A stretch of 64,000 nucleotides of DNA from Pseudeuparius sepicola (Eukaryota > Arthropoda > Insecta > Coleoptera > Anthribidae): assembly GCA_963920635.1 (NCBI GenBank), contig OY987299.1, positions 28,598,901 to 28,662,900 on the forward strand. Direction: 5' to 3'. A program made the translations under genes and the position numbers. This document shows positions 10,490 to 21,245 of this stretch, in pieces. Below the pieces are notes generated by a model. That model made no database searches, had not been told where the DNA came from, and saw only the letters and a list, made by a program, of their open reading frames with translations. The number at the start of each line of letters is the position of its first letter. The stretch's first letter is position 1.

Positions 10490-11865
10490 CAGTCAATTCC
10501 ATTGTTTAATTTACAACTTAAGGGAGATTGATTACAGAAAGTATCGAAAGTAATAAATAACATCACAAAGACGCATCCTTAATCGTTTTTCTACTTAGGT
10601 TCCAAAGTAAAAATACCTAGGACACCCAGGACAAAATATATCTAGAAAAAAATTTCTGCTTAGAAAATTTGACGCGTTTGTCACTTGCATACCTAAATTC
10701 ACGACATAAATTATCTCGCATTTTTCTTTGAATATTAAAAATATAGATTGTAAATGTGCAGACCTTTATACCTACGTCATATAATATTATTGTATTCCGA
10801 CCTATCGGTGTATTTATATTTTATATGCTAATAGTTGAAATTCGTAAAATATTGAGTGCAATCGTGTTGTTTTAACTCTATAAAAAAGTTCATACTTGTG
10901 TAGTGTACCTATTATTGAAGAAATAATGTGACACGTAACGTGAGTGGCATGTCAAAAAAAATGGTGTCACCTACGAGTTATTCTTTTGGTTGTAGAAAAT
11001 AAAAGCACTTTATTTGATATGCAAGTTCGATTTCAGAGAAGATTTATCATTTATAAACGTGAGTGCCATGAAATTAGGATTAGTTTATGAACTTGAAAAT
11101 AAGGTTTGCACCAAAAAAATTTGTATTTTTTCGTTTCTATTTTGCAGGAGCTATAATTACTGTTCAAACAAATTAATTGTTATGGAACTCCTGTTTCTAA
11201 ATGATAATTATTCCTCTCTGAAATCGGACTGGTATATCAAATAAAGTCGTTTTACTTTCTATACAGGGTAAATCATAAAAAATGCTGGAAATAAAAAAAT
11301 AAGGGTACTTTTTACTTTTTCATATTTTCGAAACTTCCCCGTATACGAAATACACGATATAAAAAATTTTGAAAATTACGTAAATTTTCTGATAAATGTA
11401 AAATAAAAAAATCAATCTGGTGCCGGGCACTGTATAGAATCTCGCAGACAGAGGCGTTTCTAACAAAAACTTTCCATTTTCACTTTTTTGATCCCAACCG
11501 TAAACAAGAAATTCCCAGTCAATTTATGACGAAACTATACGACTTACAGTGTAGGTATATATGCTCTGGACACGATCTGCGAATTATGGGGAGGGGATCG
11601 GGAGGTTGATTTTTTCGAAAAATTTCTTTCATCACAAAAACCCCGTTTTTCGAAATATCTTAAAAACAATTATATAGAAGATCACTGCTATGAAGATTCA
11701 CAATCGAAGGAAATTCACAGGTTTCCTTAGCACAAATAATGGTATATTATAACTTTACACCATAAAAATTGACTTCACCATGATTAATTTTTAGTCTGAG
11801 TATAAATAGAAACTCGTCAGAACCCCTTCTGGGAATATGATTTCTCGTAATTCAAAAGAAAAATA
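10490..11865. other. AT-rich stretch with one orphan ITm terminus at 11264
   Basis: A single left end, TA-CAGGGTAAATCATAAAAA, starts at 11264 with no matching right end, so it is a truncated element. The open frame at 11014-11244 has no recognisable motif. Nothing else was seen. Confidence 0.4.
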
Positions 11866-12473
11866 TTTTTATTGTACTTCTTTGAAAACACCTTATTTTC
11901 ATCTGTTTTAGCAATAATGAAAGATGGGGTTTTTCGGGCTAGCGCACGGAAACAGCGCATGGAAAAACTTTCCGTGCGCTAAATAAAAATACCGAATATA
12001 TGGCTTTAAAATATAAATATACAGCAAAGTAAAGTAAATTTAAGAAACTCTATATGCTCTCTGATATTTAACATATACCTATTTTGTATTTTAATTCGTA
12101 AGTGTTTCAATATTTAGATACATTTATGTAATATTTTTGTCGTTTTATTCACCTTATCTGACAATAACTAATTTACAACAAAGCACCTTTGAAATAATTT
12201 GAGAGTAACCATGGAAACGCATCATACATACCAAACACTATATTGTCTGCATTGTTTGTTTTTTTTCAATTAAATTTATTATAATATTCCGATAAAATGT
12301 TTTAAGTTTCCGTTTTCAAAGAAGTATAATAAAAAATATCGTTCATTACACGTCCAGAAATAGATTTTTCCGTGCTTGCACGACTTCCCGTGTGAGGCGC
12401 AGCCGAACACGGGAATTTGTCACGCGCGCACGGAAAAATCTTTATTTCCAGACTGGTAATGAAATATACTATT
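11866..12473. repeat. TIR element, copy A (inverted partner 29306-29843)
   Basis: It matches the reverse complement of 29306-29843 at high identity by eye. The core is bounded by TTATTGTACTTCTTTGAAAAC on the left and its reverse complement near 12320-12340. A shared flank, ATCGTTCATTACACGTCCAGAAATA, follows. Near the left end lies a hairpin with GCGCACGGAAA and TTTCCGTGCGC. No transposase frame is present. Confidence 0.75.
12363..12440. repeat. 78-bp hairpin present in copy A, absent from copy B
   Basis: The ends are GATTTTTCCGTGC and GCACGGAAAAATC, a perfect 13-bp inverted repeat around a GC-rich centre. In copy B (near 29335-29345) the two flanks meet as AAAGATCTATTT. The hairpin extends the stem formed by GTCCAGAAATA and its flank, so copy B may have lost the apex, or copy A may have gained it. 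Confidence 0.7.
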
Positions 12474-12984
12474 AGGTATTGTACGATTGACATGCATAGG
12501 ACAAAAATATGCTTATTTTTAGCATTACCTTTCGAGCGAGATAGCTCACCTTTAAAACGCACTTTGGTTTTACAAATATGTCTTAATTTTACGGAAGGAA
12601 ATTTGTTTTTCAACATTTAAAGGATTCAAATTTTACCCCTTTCGCGCGTTTCTGGAGAAAGATGAAGAAAAAAACTCCAATGGCCAAAAGTTTGTATTTT
12701 TCCTGATCTTTCGAATGGCTTTAAGTTTTACAATACAATTTTGAGCCCTTATCGGACATATCGGGCCGCAAAGCTGGCAACAATTTTGGAGGCCCAATTT
12801 GGGTGGGTACCTCCTAAACACGGCATCGCCGCAAATTTTGCATTTTCGAATTCTACGGGTCAAAATACAAATTTCAACTTGCAATATAATACCTGGCAGA
12901 GATTTGGTCTAGTTATGTATTTTGTCTAAACAGGGCACTGATTGATTAGTGGTACATTAAAAGATTTTTTCAAGCCTGCCCTGT
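12474..12984. other. Intervening stretch, nothing recognised
   Basis: Short frames are present on both strands, without family motifs. The stretch ends at the CTGTACAG flanking the next foldback. Confidence 0.4.
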
Positions 12985-12985
12985 A

Positions 12986-14731
12986 CAGGGTGGGCCAAAT
13001 TGGACACTTTTAAAGGGAAACTCTTATTTTTGACGGAGATAGACGAAAACGGATATCGGTGTCTGAGGCCCATTTTTTATGATAAACTTAATGGCCAAAA
13101 CTGCAAATCGATATCTGTCACCGTTCTTGAGTTACAGGGCGTTTTTCGAAAATGTGCCTTTTCGAAAAGTAGCCGTAACTTTTTTCGGGTTAAAAATTTT
13201 GTGTTTCTGTAAAAACATTCTTAAAGCACTTTTTTACGAAGAATTCAATGCTGCTACTACATTTTTTCTAGTCAATGGTTTAAGAGTAACGGATAAAAAA
13301 ATATTATTTTTTAAATGGAACACCCTGTATATTTTCGAATTTTTTAATAGAGCAAAAAATTACCATTCCAAAAATATATAACAATTAATGATTTACTTAA
13401 GTAGTTATCAATTACTAATACCTTTTATGATTTCATGTGTATAATAATTGGAAGCTCGCCTTTCAACAAGTAGGCTTTGGATGGAGAGACAATGAAACAA
13501 CCGTGGAAAAATGTTTACTGTTACCTGTCAAATTTTCAGTTAAGCTGTTTAGGCAGTGCAAAGATTTTTCTATTTTTGTGTAATTTATACACTTCATAAA
13601 TACCTACAATGGAAAGTTGTGAAAAATTGAATATGATCTGTTTTATACAATCCAGGGAAAATGTCTATATCTGTTTAACTCGTACCTCTTCGGCCTATCG
13701 TTTTCAAAATGTCCACTATTAATCAAATTGTGTCGCAATATTGCAAAAATATCCTTGAATTGAAAAAAGGATGTCTTCGCTCTGGATACCGTTGGTAGTA
13801 TAAATTGGTCGTTGCATCTGCATTTTTCCCAGATTTTATAAAACAGACTATTATATCCAATTTTTCAAAACTTGGAAATTTCATTGTAGGTATGTTATAG
13901 AGTTTATAAATTACACAAAAATAGAAAAATCTTTACACTGCCTAAACAGCTTAACTGAAAATTTGACAGGTAACAGTAAACATTTTTCCACGGTTGTTTC
14001 ATTGGGTGGTATGAATAAAAACGAAGTACTTGCTACTACTACAAGTATTAGTATCTTCTACCTAGTATTTACTTTGAAACGAAGTAGATACTACATTTCC
14101 GTAGTTACTTCACCTGTCAGAGAACTACGGAAATGTAGTATCTACTTCGTTTCAAAGTAAATACTAGGTAGAAGATACTAATACTTGTAGTAGTAGCAAG
14201 TACTTCGTTTTTATTCATACCACCCATTGTCTCACCGTCCATAGCCTACTTGTTGAAAGGGCGGGCTTCCAATTATACACATGAAATCATAAAAGCTATT
14301 AGTAATTGATAACTACTTAAGTAAATCATTAAGTGTTATATATTTTTGGAATGGTAATTTTTTGCTCTATTAAAAAATGCAAAAATATACAGGGTGTCCT
14401 ATTTAAAAAATATATTTTTTCATCGCTAACTCCTAAACCATTGACTTGGAAAAAATGTAGTAGCAGTATTGGATTCTACTTAAAAAAGTGCTTTATGAAC
14501 GTTTTTACAGAAATACAAAATTTTCAACCTGAAAAAAGTTACGGCCACTTTTCGAAAACAGACATTTTCGAAAAACGCCCTGTAACTTAAGAACGGTGAC
14601 AGATACCGATTTGCGGTTTTCGCCATTAAGTTTATCATAAAAAATGAGCCTCAGACACTGACATCAGTTTTCGTCTATCTCCGTCAAAAAGAGGAGTTTC
14701 CCTTTAAAAGTGTCCAATTTGGCCCAACCTG
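12986..14731. mobile_element. ITm-type long foldback, 1.75 kb
   Basis: TA-CAGGGTGGGCCAAATTGGAC at the left pairs with GTCCAATTTGGCCCAACCTG-TA at the right. The arms are inverted copies for about 700 bp, for example AACTGAAAATTTGACAGGTA against its complement, around a loop at about 13620-13860. The right arm carries the insertion 14004-14225, which the left arm lacks. Open frames in the arms are palindromic by-products. No transposase is seen. Confidence 0.88.
14004..14225. mobile_element. 222-bp near-perfect palindromic MITE with 3-bp TSD
   Basis: The termini are GGGTGGTATGAATAAAAACG and its exact complement. The arms pair almost to the centre, leaving a short loop around CACCTGTCAG. ATT is duplicated at 14001-14003 and 14226-14228. 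The opposite arm of the host foldback reads GAGACAATGAAACAACC at about 13486-13502, which is the empty site. The ends resemble those of the 7065-8144 element (GGG[CT][AG]GT[GA][TC]GAATAAAA), so the two are probably related. Confidence 0.9.
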
Positions 14732-14733
14732 TA

Positions 14734-15128
14734 CAGATAAAAAGACCTTCCACCTAGGTATATTTAACAAATATTTACAACCTTATGTCTTCAATATTAC
14801 AACGCTGTTGAAACTTTTAAGTAGCCTTGTCAGAACTCTCATTTAGAATGCGGCGAGTTAAAGCTCGAGACAGGCTACTAATGCGCGGATTTGTTTCGTC
14901 GACGATTCCGAACGAGAGAGCGGAAATGAAGAAAAATGGGAGGAAATGAGGCAAAAATTCCCGTAGATAGACACCCGTAGTTGCAGTTTCCGCAGAGTCG
15001 AGGGGCCGGCTCGCTCCAGGAGATAAGAAATATTGAAACAATTTTCTCAAATCCTTCGAGAATAGACCTGTGGAACATCTGGAAGGTAAAAGTTATGTAT
15101 GGAGGAGCATCTTAAATAATTAGTTATT
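14734..15128. other. GC-richer stretch, possible conserved non-coding DNA
   Basis: About 14870-15075 is less AT-rich than its surroundings and does not match any other part of the window. Two overlapping minus-strand frames are not supported by splice sites or motifs. Confidence 0.3.
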
Positions 15129-15249
15129 TACATTGCCAGATGCGTAAGTGCACTTTTTTGGCCGAGGAGGTTGTTTAAAGACCGAGGCAACGCTCGGTCA
15201 TTAAAAGTACCTCCGAGGCCAAAAAAGAGCTTACGCATCGTGCAATGTA
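15129..15249. repeat. 121-bp hairpin element
   Basis: TACATTGC at the left pairs with GCAATGTA at the right. Further in, GATGCGTAAG pairs with CTTACGCATC, and TTTTTTGGCCGAGGAGGT pairs with ACCTCCGAGGCCAAAAAA. The loop holds GACCGAGGCAACGCTCGGTC. A fragment, AACAACCTCCTCGGCCAAAA, recurs near 35531. Confidence 0.75.
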
Positions 15250-15447
15250 TTACATTTTTCCTGGTACCGAAAATTTCAAGTTATAGGTACTTTGAATAAC
15301 GCTCTAAATACATATGGAGTAGATTGTGAGTAATAATGAACTTCAAAATAACCTTTGTTCGATTACTAAAAATGATAATCAGTGATAAATATAAGAGGCA
15401 GAATGCAGCGATAATAAAAAATAAATAAAAAATGTTGAGCTTTGTAT

Positions 15448-15512
15448 GGGATTTGAACCATGGATCTACGAATTACTAATCGCGTACTCTTACCCCACCG
15501 GTAGCGCGGTGC
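15448..15512 (-). repeat. tRNA-like sequence, probable head of a tRNA-derived SINE
   Basis: On the minus strand a D-arm-like GCGCTACCGGTGGGGTAAGA is followed about 30 nt later by GGTTCAAATCC, a perfect RNA polymerase III B box. The 3' flank is A/T-rich (ATTTTTTATTTATTTTTTAT). The acceptor stem does not pair and the anticodon stem is poor, so this is not a functional tRNA gene. Confidence 0.5.
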
Positions 15513-15519
15513 TTGTCAA

Positions 15520-16784
15520 ATTTGTTCTGTTATGCGGCTCTTATTTGACGCCAGAGAAACATGTAAATTATTAATTTTTCTTTGGTATAATTCGTGTTCT
15601 TTATGATTAAAACCAGTTTGTAAAACGATTGTTGTGAAACTTATTAAAATTGACGCTAGATTCGCGTTGCTACATATATTTTATTAATGGTTTTAAGGTC
15701 CTTGCTGCGTAAGGGTTGCTAAGCAATACTTTTTGTACCTAGCAACCACTTTCGCAGCTAGCAACCAAAATAACAGGGCACCTCGAACATTTGACTTTCC
15801 CTTTCGGGCCTGTTGGCGAGTATGTAAAGTGAACTTACGGGGGAGGGAGCAGGAAAAATATATGTATGTTCAAGTAATAGATACGGGTATTTACAAAATT
15901 GGTAAAGCAGAAAATATGTATCGATTTCCATTCCTTTAAAACACTGAAACTACCGAACTCGGATGAAAGTAATTCAATTCTAAATTATATAAATAAGTTC
16001 TTACCAATATTGACAGTCTTGACCGTCTGGCTCACCTGAAAGAAAAAATAAAATGGTTGATATAACAATTTACGATTGTAAAATTGGATAGTGGTATCAT
16101 TTCACTAGTAGTTCAGTCAAGGGGGGGGGGCTCTTAACAAAACGTGTAGAACTCAAAATGTTGCATATCCTACACCACTTACTTGTTTTTTTGCAATTAA
16201 TAATAGTGCCAGAAATAAAGCACAAAGTTGGAGCCGGTATGAAATTTACAGGAAAAATCAAATTGCATCGTGAAAAACTAAGAGACGGCTCACGTGAATG
16301 TGACAAACAATTTGTTTAAGTACTATACGCGAATATTTTACGAGTAAATTGACATGTTTGTTGCCATATTAGGTGCTAACTAGCTGCAGTGGTTTATTTT
16401 TTAAAGAGCTGGGCTACAAGGCGTCAATGTACAGTGCGCGAATAAATCATTGTTCGCAGTGAATATATATATATATTCTATCGAACTGAGCAATTATACG
16501 AATTTATTTATTTAAATATTTTTATTAATCTCATTTGAACTCATTTTCACACCACCTGATAGGTATAGGGTCCACGACGCGTTTTTTAATGTGGTGTCCC
16601 CTATATGCTGAATCCACAACAAATCAAGGTTCTATTGTTTTTGTCGCTTTGGTGCTCGAAACAGGTCAGGTTCATAATCGTCATCACATTGGTATATCAG
16701 TGTATTTGGCGACGTTATCTTCCCTATAATCCTTATCGCTTGGAAAGCTGTTTTGCATTGAAGGCAAAGGGCCGGGCACGTCGA
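15520..16784. other. Mostly AT-rich stretch, no gene recognised
   Basis: It contains a GGTTGCTAAGCAATA...CTAGCAACC hairpin near 15713-15770, a poly-G run at 16123-16131 and a short (TA)n near 16463. The segment 16560-16784 is less AT-rich, with open frames on both strands, but has no identifiable motif. Confidence 0.35.
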
Positions 16785-17261
16785 ACCAACTTTGGGACAT
16801 CCACGTGCAGTCCTACATCCCTTCTGGCGTTCGCAAGAGATGCTCCTGAGAAGAGCGTCCGGAGCAGGATCCTTGGTGGTGCGTATTTTGCATCTAGTCC
16901 TGCGTAGAGGCCCTGTATGACACGAAAACTGACAGTTATTCAAACCAACTTTGGGACATCCACGTGCAGTCCTACATCCCTTCTGGCGTTCGCAAGAGAT
17001 GCCCCTGAGAAGAGCGTCCGGAGCAGCATCCTTGGTGGTGCGTATTTTGCATCTAGTCCTGCGTAGAGGCCCTGTATGACACGAAAACTGACAGTTATTC
17101 AAACCAACTTTGGGACATCCACGTGCAGTCCTACATCCCTTCTGGCGTTCGCAAGAGATGCCCCTGAGAAGAGCGTCCGGAGCAGCATCCTTGGTGGTGC
17201 GTATTTTGCATCTAGTCGTGCGTAGAGGCCCTGTATGACACGAAAACTGACAGTTATTCGT
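16785..17261. repeat. Three tandem 159-bp units at the terminus of the P-like element
   Basis: Near-identical units begin at 16785, 16944 and 17103, each starting ACCAACTTTGGGACATCC. Each unit joins about 118 bp of flank to the first 41 bp of the neighbouring element (TAGAGGCCCTGTATGACACG onward). The last unit runs on into the element. Because 159 is 53 codons, a minus-strand frame of 156 codons stays open and repeats itself. This is a consequence of unit length and not evidence for a protein. Confidence 0.9.
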
Positions 17262-19596
17262 TTTAACAGAGGTTGGACAACAGATTTTGGCAGATCTAGT
17301 AACATTGTTTTTATTATATTCTTATCTTGGCGGGTGCCAGTTTGTCAACAAACTGTCGACAAATTATTGAGCGTGCTCAATTTCTTTTGCAAAAAGGAAT
17401 GTTAACAGTTAAAAATAACATCTTGTGTAATAAGAAACTGCAAGAATTCTGAGCAAGATGAATTTCTCTTAACACCATTTCCAAAAAGCGCAGAAGCACG
17501 AGCACTATGGTGCAAATGAAATACCCTAACATGAGAGTTGGAAATGATACGAAAATTTGCGAGGTAAGTAAATTTAATTACATAAGTATCTCTAGTTCCT
17601 TTTTATTTTTTGTTTGATCTGTGATTTTAATCTGCAGAATAATTTTCTTAATCTGCATCAGCAACATAACATAAGATACCTAAATTAATACCTATTAAAT
17701 ATTAGTAGGTACCTATTTGTTTTCAAGTCCATAAGGTTATACAAACCCCTTATTAGAATTCTTATGAAAATTTCCCAATGTTAAAGAGATAAAATTAAAA
17801 TTTTTGCCCTTATTCAAGGAGGTAAAACCTGTTAGGTACATTTACTGGACCGGGATAGGCATTTTTCGTTTCATGGAATAATAAAAATGTAAGTATATGT
17901 ATATGGATATATTAGATAAGTTGTGCGTGACAACTTTGGATTGGTTTATAAGTAATATTTTGTTACTGCGTAAAGGAAATTTTTCTACTACAAAATTCTC
18001 ACAACGAAGAGACGTATTACAGAAAACTATACAGGATCTTCCTCATCAAAACTTCCACCTCCATAATTTTTTGACCTATTTTGTTATTTTTTTTTTAATT
18101 TTCGTTGCTTCTCGAAAGGAGAAAACTAAAAAATACGAAAAAAGTTGTTTGCAATTAGAAAATTCTCCCTATCGTGAAATTTGGAAAGAGAGCGTAATAT
18201 GTAATTCGTAAATACTTGTTCTAATACATTTTTTCGAAACCTCCTGTAGGAAAAAACGCCACGAATAAATAGCAATAAAATAGTTACAAAATCTTACTTC
18301 TAAAGATATTTTACAATTTATAATAACTGTTAGAGAGAGGCAGTTTTGAAGGAGCTTTATTTTACACCAGGACCAACAAAATCGGACAAAAAAGAAGTTA
18401 ACACGGGTGGGAATATAAAGAACCCTTTTTGTGTAGTCGGTTAAATGTGTGAGCTTATATTCCATTACAAATTTATTGCTGATAAAAAAAATTGCATTTG
18501 ATGGCAGCGTTTTATTATGTTTAGTTAGCTTAAATTTATAGTTCTTTAACTTTCACAGGTTCACTTCTCCGACATGGATTTTGAGTATCAGGTTGTGCTG
18601 AAGAAAGGATCATCTCCTGCAACGTTTGATGAACGTGACTTTAGCAAGAAAGAACCATTATTAAATATGTATAAATTTGTGAGAACTTGTACTAGTTTGA
18701 TTTTTCCTATTTACTTGCAATAATATATCTTTGAAAACAAAAATACTGTTGTCTTCTTTATTGAAATGTAGATGATCTCTCTCCGATTAAAAAGTTATAA
18801 CTTTTATTTTACAAAAAAAAAGAATGAGAGACTAATATATCGATATTAAATACCTAGGTACTCATTTTTTTATTCAGCCTAATTCCTATTATTAGTGGTT
18901 GATTCATATTTCCAAAACAAACTTTCCAACTTTTTGTTATGTACAAATTTTAGTATTAATTGTCTTAAAATTATGATGGTAGGTATAAGAAGAGAGTTTG
19001 AAGAAACGAAACCATATAGTAAAACCATTTAAAAGACCTTTTTTATTTTTAAATAAAAGTAATAAAAATTATTATTGCAGCTACGATTCCTATTGAAGAA
19101 ATATTGGAATGTTTGGTTAGTTGGTATGCTAGAGCCTTGTTTAATTTTATGTACATACCTATCTACATTACATACCACCTTCCTACAAAAATTTAATAAA
19201 TGTTTTTATCCTGATATTTTGGAACAAATTATATGTTTCTTCACTTGTCCATTCAAACTTCAATAATTATTATTAGTGAAGCTTTGCAAATAACATACTA
19301 CTACCTAACTTATTTACCTATTTATTGGTTTTATCTATATTTTTATACATTTTAAACTGTGCCCTCATCTACCTACGCTTATGGCAGTTAACTGTCGTTA
19401 GCTTAACCTTAAAATCAAATTTTGATACATCATGCTGATAGGGGAATGCTAGAAAGAGCGAAAAAATATATGTCTGTTGCACAAAATGAATTTCATAGGG
19501 AAAATAAGACCCTCGCCAGAGAGAGAGAGATCCGATCGTTGTCCAACCTCTGTTAAAACGAATAACTGTCACTTTTTGTGTCATACAGGGCCTCTA
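17223..19596 (+). mobile_element. P-element-like relic with THAP gene and 8-bp TSD
   Basis: Inverted repeats of 59 bp lie at 17223-17281 and 19538-19596. They run from TAGAGGCCCTGTATGACAC to GAGGTTGGACAAC. GTCGTGCG directly precedes the left end and GTCCTGCG directly follows the right end. The two upstream tandem units have GTCCTGCG at the matching place, so the duplication was probably perfect. Eight bases and a THAP-domain gene with an intron both fit the P superfamily. The catalytic region is not recognisable, so the element is dead. Confidence 0.6.
17409..18723 (+). pseudogene. THAP-domain gene fragment, frameshifted, two exons
   Basis: THAP domains are C2CH zinc fingers that bind DNA; P transposases carry one at the N-terminus. 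Exon 1 reads TSCVIRNCKNSEQDEFLLTP, then FPKSAEARALWCK. It continues after an indel near 17515 as KYPNMRVGNDTKICE and ends at GAG|GTAAGT (17563). After an intron, exon 2 starts at 18559 (TTTCACAG|GTT) with VHFSDMDFEYQVVLKKGSSP. Together these give the C-x4-C...C-x2-H zinc ligands and the invariant FP, W and HF. The expected initiator is ATA rather than ATG. Exon 2 can end at a GTGAGA donor (18679) or run to TAA at 18721. A possible later exon follows an acceptor at 19080 (TIPIEEILECLVSWYA). The C-terminal AVPTIF-type box is not seen. Confidence 0.72.
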
Positions 19597-19602
19597 GTCC
19601 TG

Positions 19603-21245
19603 CGGTGGTCTTTTGCCAACCATACTCTCTATTCCACATCAACTCTGCACCTGATGGTAAGTCTGAAGGAAATGTTGCTTTGCGGCATCCCTTGTTGGTG
19701 GAAGAGACGCCAAATTGAAATTATTTTTTTATACAGCCTTCACGAAGTGCCGATACTGCAGATAATCCAAAGTGTCTTGGTCCTTGGCCCCTCCATATAA
19801 AGCAAACACAAAAAAGTCTCTCCAGTAGTTTCAATAATGGGCCTTGTTCACTCAATCGAATTTCGTTATTTCTTACTACTAGAATGAAATTAATCACATA
19901 ACCCTTTAATAAAATCCCCCTCAGCATCTTTCTCGTCAATACCTAATATTGTTATGAACTAAAAAAATATATAAAAAAATTAAACTGCGCGCCTTCATTT
20001 GGAGCCATGAAATTGCGTTTGCCACGTTGCCGGTTATACTAGTAATCGAAGCTCTAAAAATTCGATCTCCGTTCTAATCTCAGACATGCACATTGAATCG
20101 AAATCGATTCTCTAGAGAGAGACAGTTGTATAAACGGATGTCCGAACTCGACCGTACAGACGCAGGTAGTTGTTTTGTGAGACGTGTGTCGTGTCTATAT
20201 CAATCTGTCATGTCATTCTGACATTCTTTAATGTAAACCGAGCTAATAAAACTGAATGTTTTTCTGAAAACCTGCAAAAGTTAAAAGTTAAAATGATTTG
20301 AAATCAAATTTAATTGGTCTTGTAATAAGGATGGCGCTAGGCACTTATTTAGCATTATCAGTATTGTTACCTCCCTGAAGAACTGGAAAAAGTGATCCCG
20401 TAATTGAGAGAAAGGAGAAAGGAATATTTTGGTCATCCGGAGAACCTTTTGATAGCCATTTTAGGAGATGATAGAAAACACATTCGAGAGTTAGCTTTAA
20501 GATAAATTGCAAAATGAAGAAGATCAACGGCAAAATAACCAACGATGTCAGAATATTTCCAGTTAATAAACATAAAATAAATATGTCTAGTTGTTATAAA
20601 CCAGATTTATTTAGGTTTGGACAACTTACAAGTTGGTGATCATTCTGCAAATAACTTTTAAGTCAAAAAAGGGAAAAACATTACGATTGTGGTATATTAT
20701 TAAATTAATTGATATTGAGGTTATTTTTTTATTTCTTTTTATAGCTTCTGCTATTTTCGAGCAATCTAACCACTATGGGGCGACATACGTGGGGAACAAT
20801 GAAAGACCCAACCACTCGTGCACCACCGCGCCGCCCCCTGATATTGAGGTCATGTGTTATGTCTATTTGGCTTTTGCCGCAAAATATAAGTTAGGTTAAT
20901 TTTCTTCTTCTTCAGTCTTCACAAATCTCAAATAGAAACATATCGATATTGCCGTAAATCGTGTCAACGTCGCAAAACAGTAGCCAATCAGAAATTTGAA
21001 TTTCAAAAACGTTTTTAGGGCATTTCCCGGTCGAAAAAAAATCGGGAAAAAATATTTTCGTGTTTTATTTACTAATAAAAATAAAGGAACGAGCTTTATT
21101 TAGTTTTATTTATTTTACATATAACAACATTAACAATTAACAAAATATTTCTTTCAATTAAAGAACAAAACTTTAAAATAACTTTGAATTTAAACCAAAG
21201 ACCTTTTGAAATAATAATCCAATAAACATTTTTTGTTTTATTAGA
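19603..21245. other. AT-rich stretch without a recognised gene
   Basis: Short frames only. The segment 20000-20280 is somewhat less AT-rich but shows no supported start or splice structure. No repeats were recognised. Confidence 0.4.

Noticed and set aside
15448..15512. Functional tRNA gene
   Set aside because: A and B boxes are present but the acceptor stem does not pair and the anticodon stem is poor. A SINE head fits better.
16632..17102. 156-codon minus-strand frame with internal 53-residue repeats
   Set aside because: It follows from a 159-bp tandem unit being a multiple of three. It spans a transposon terminus and has no start, motif or splice context.
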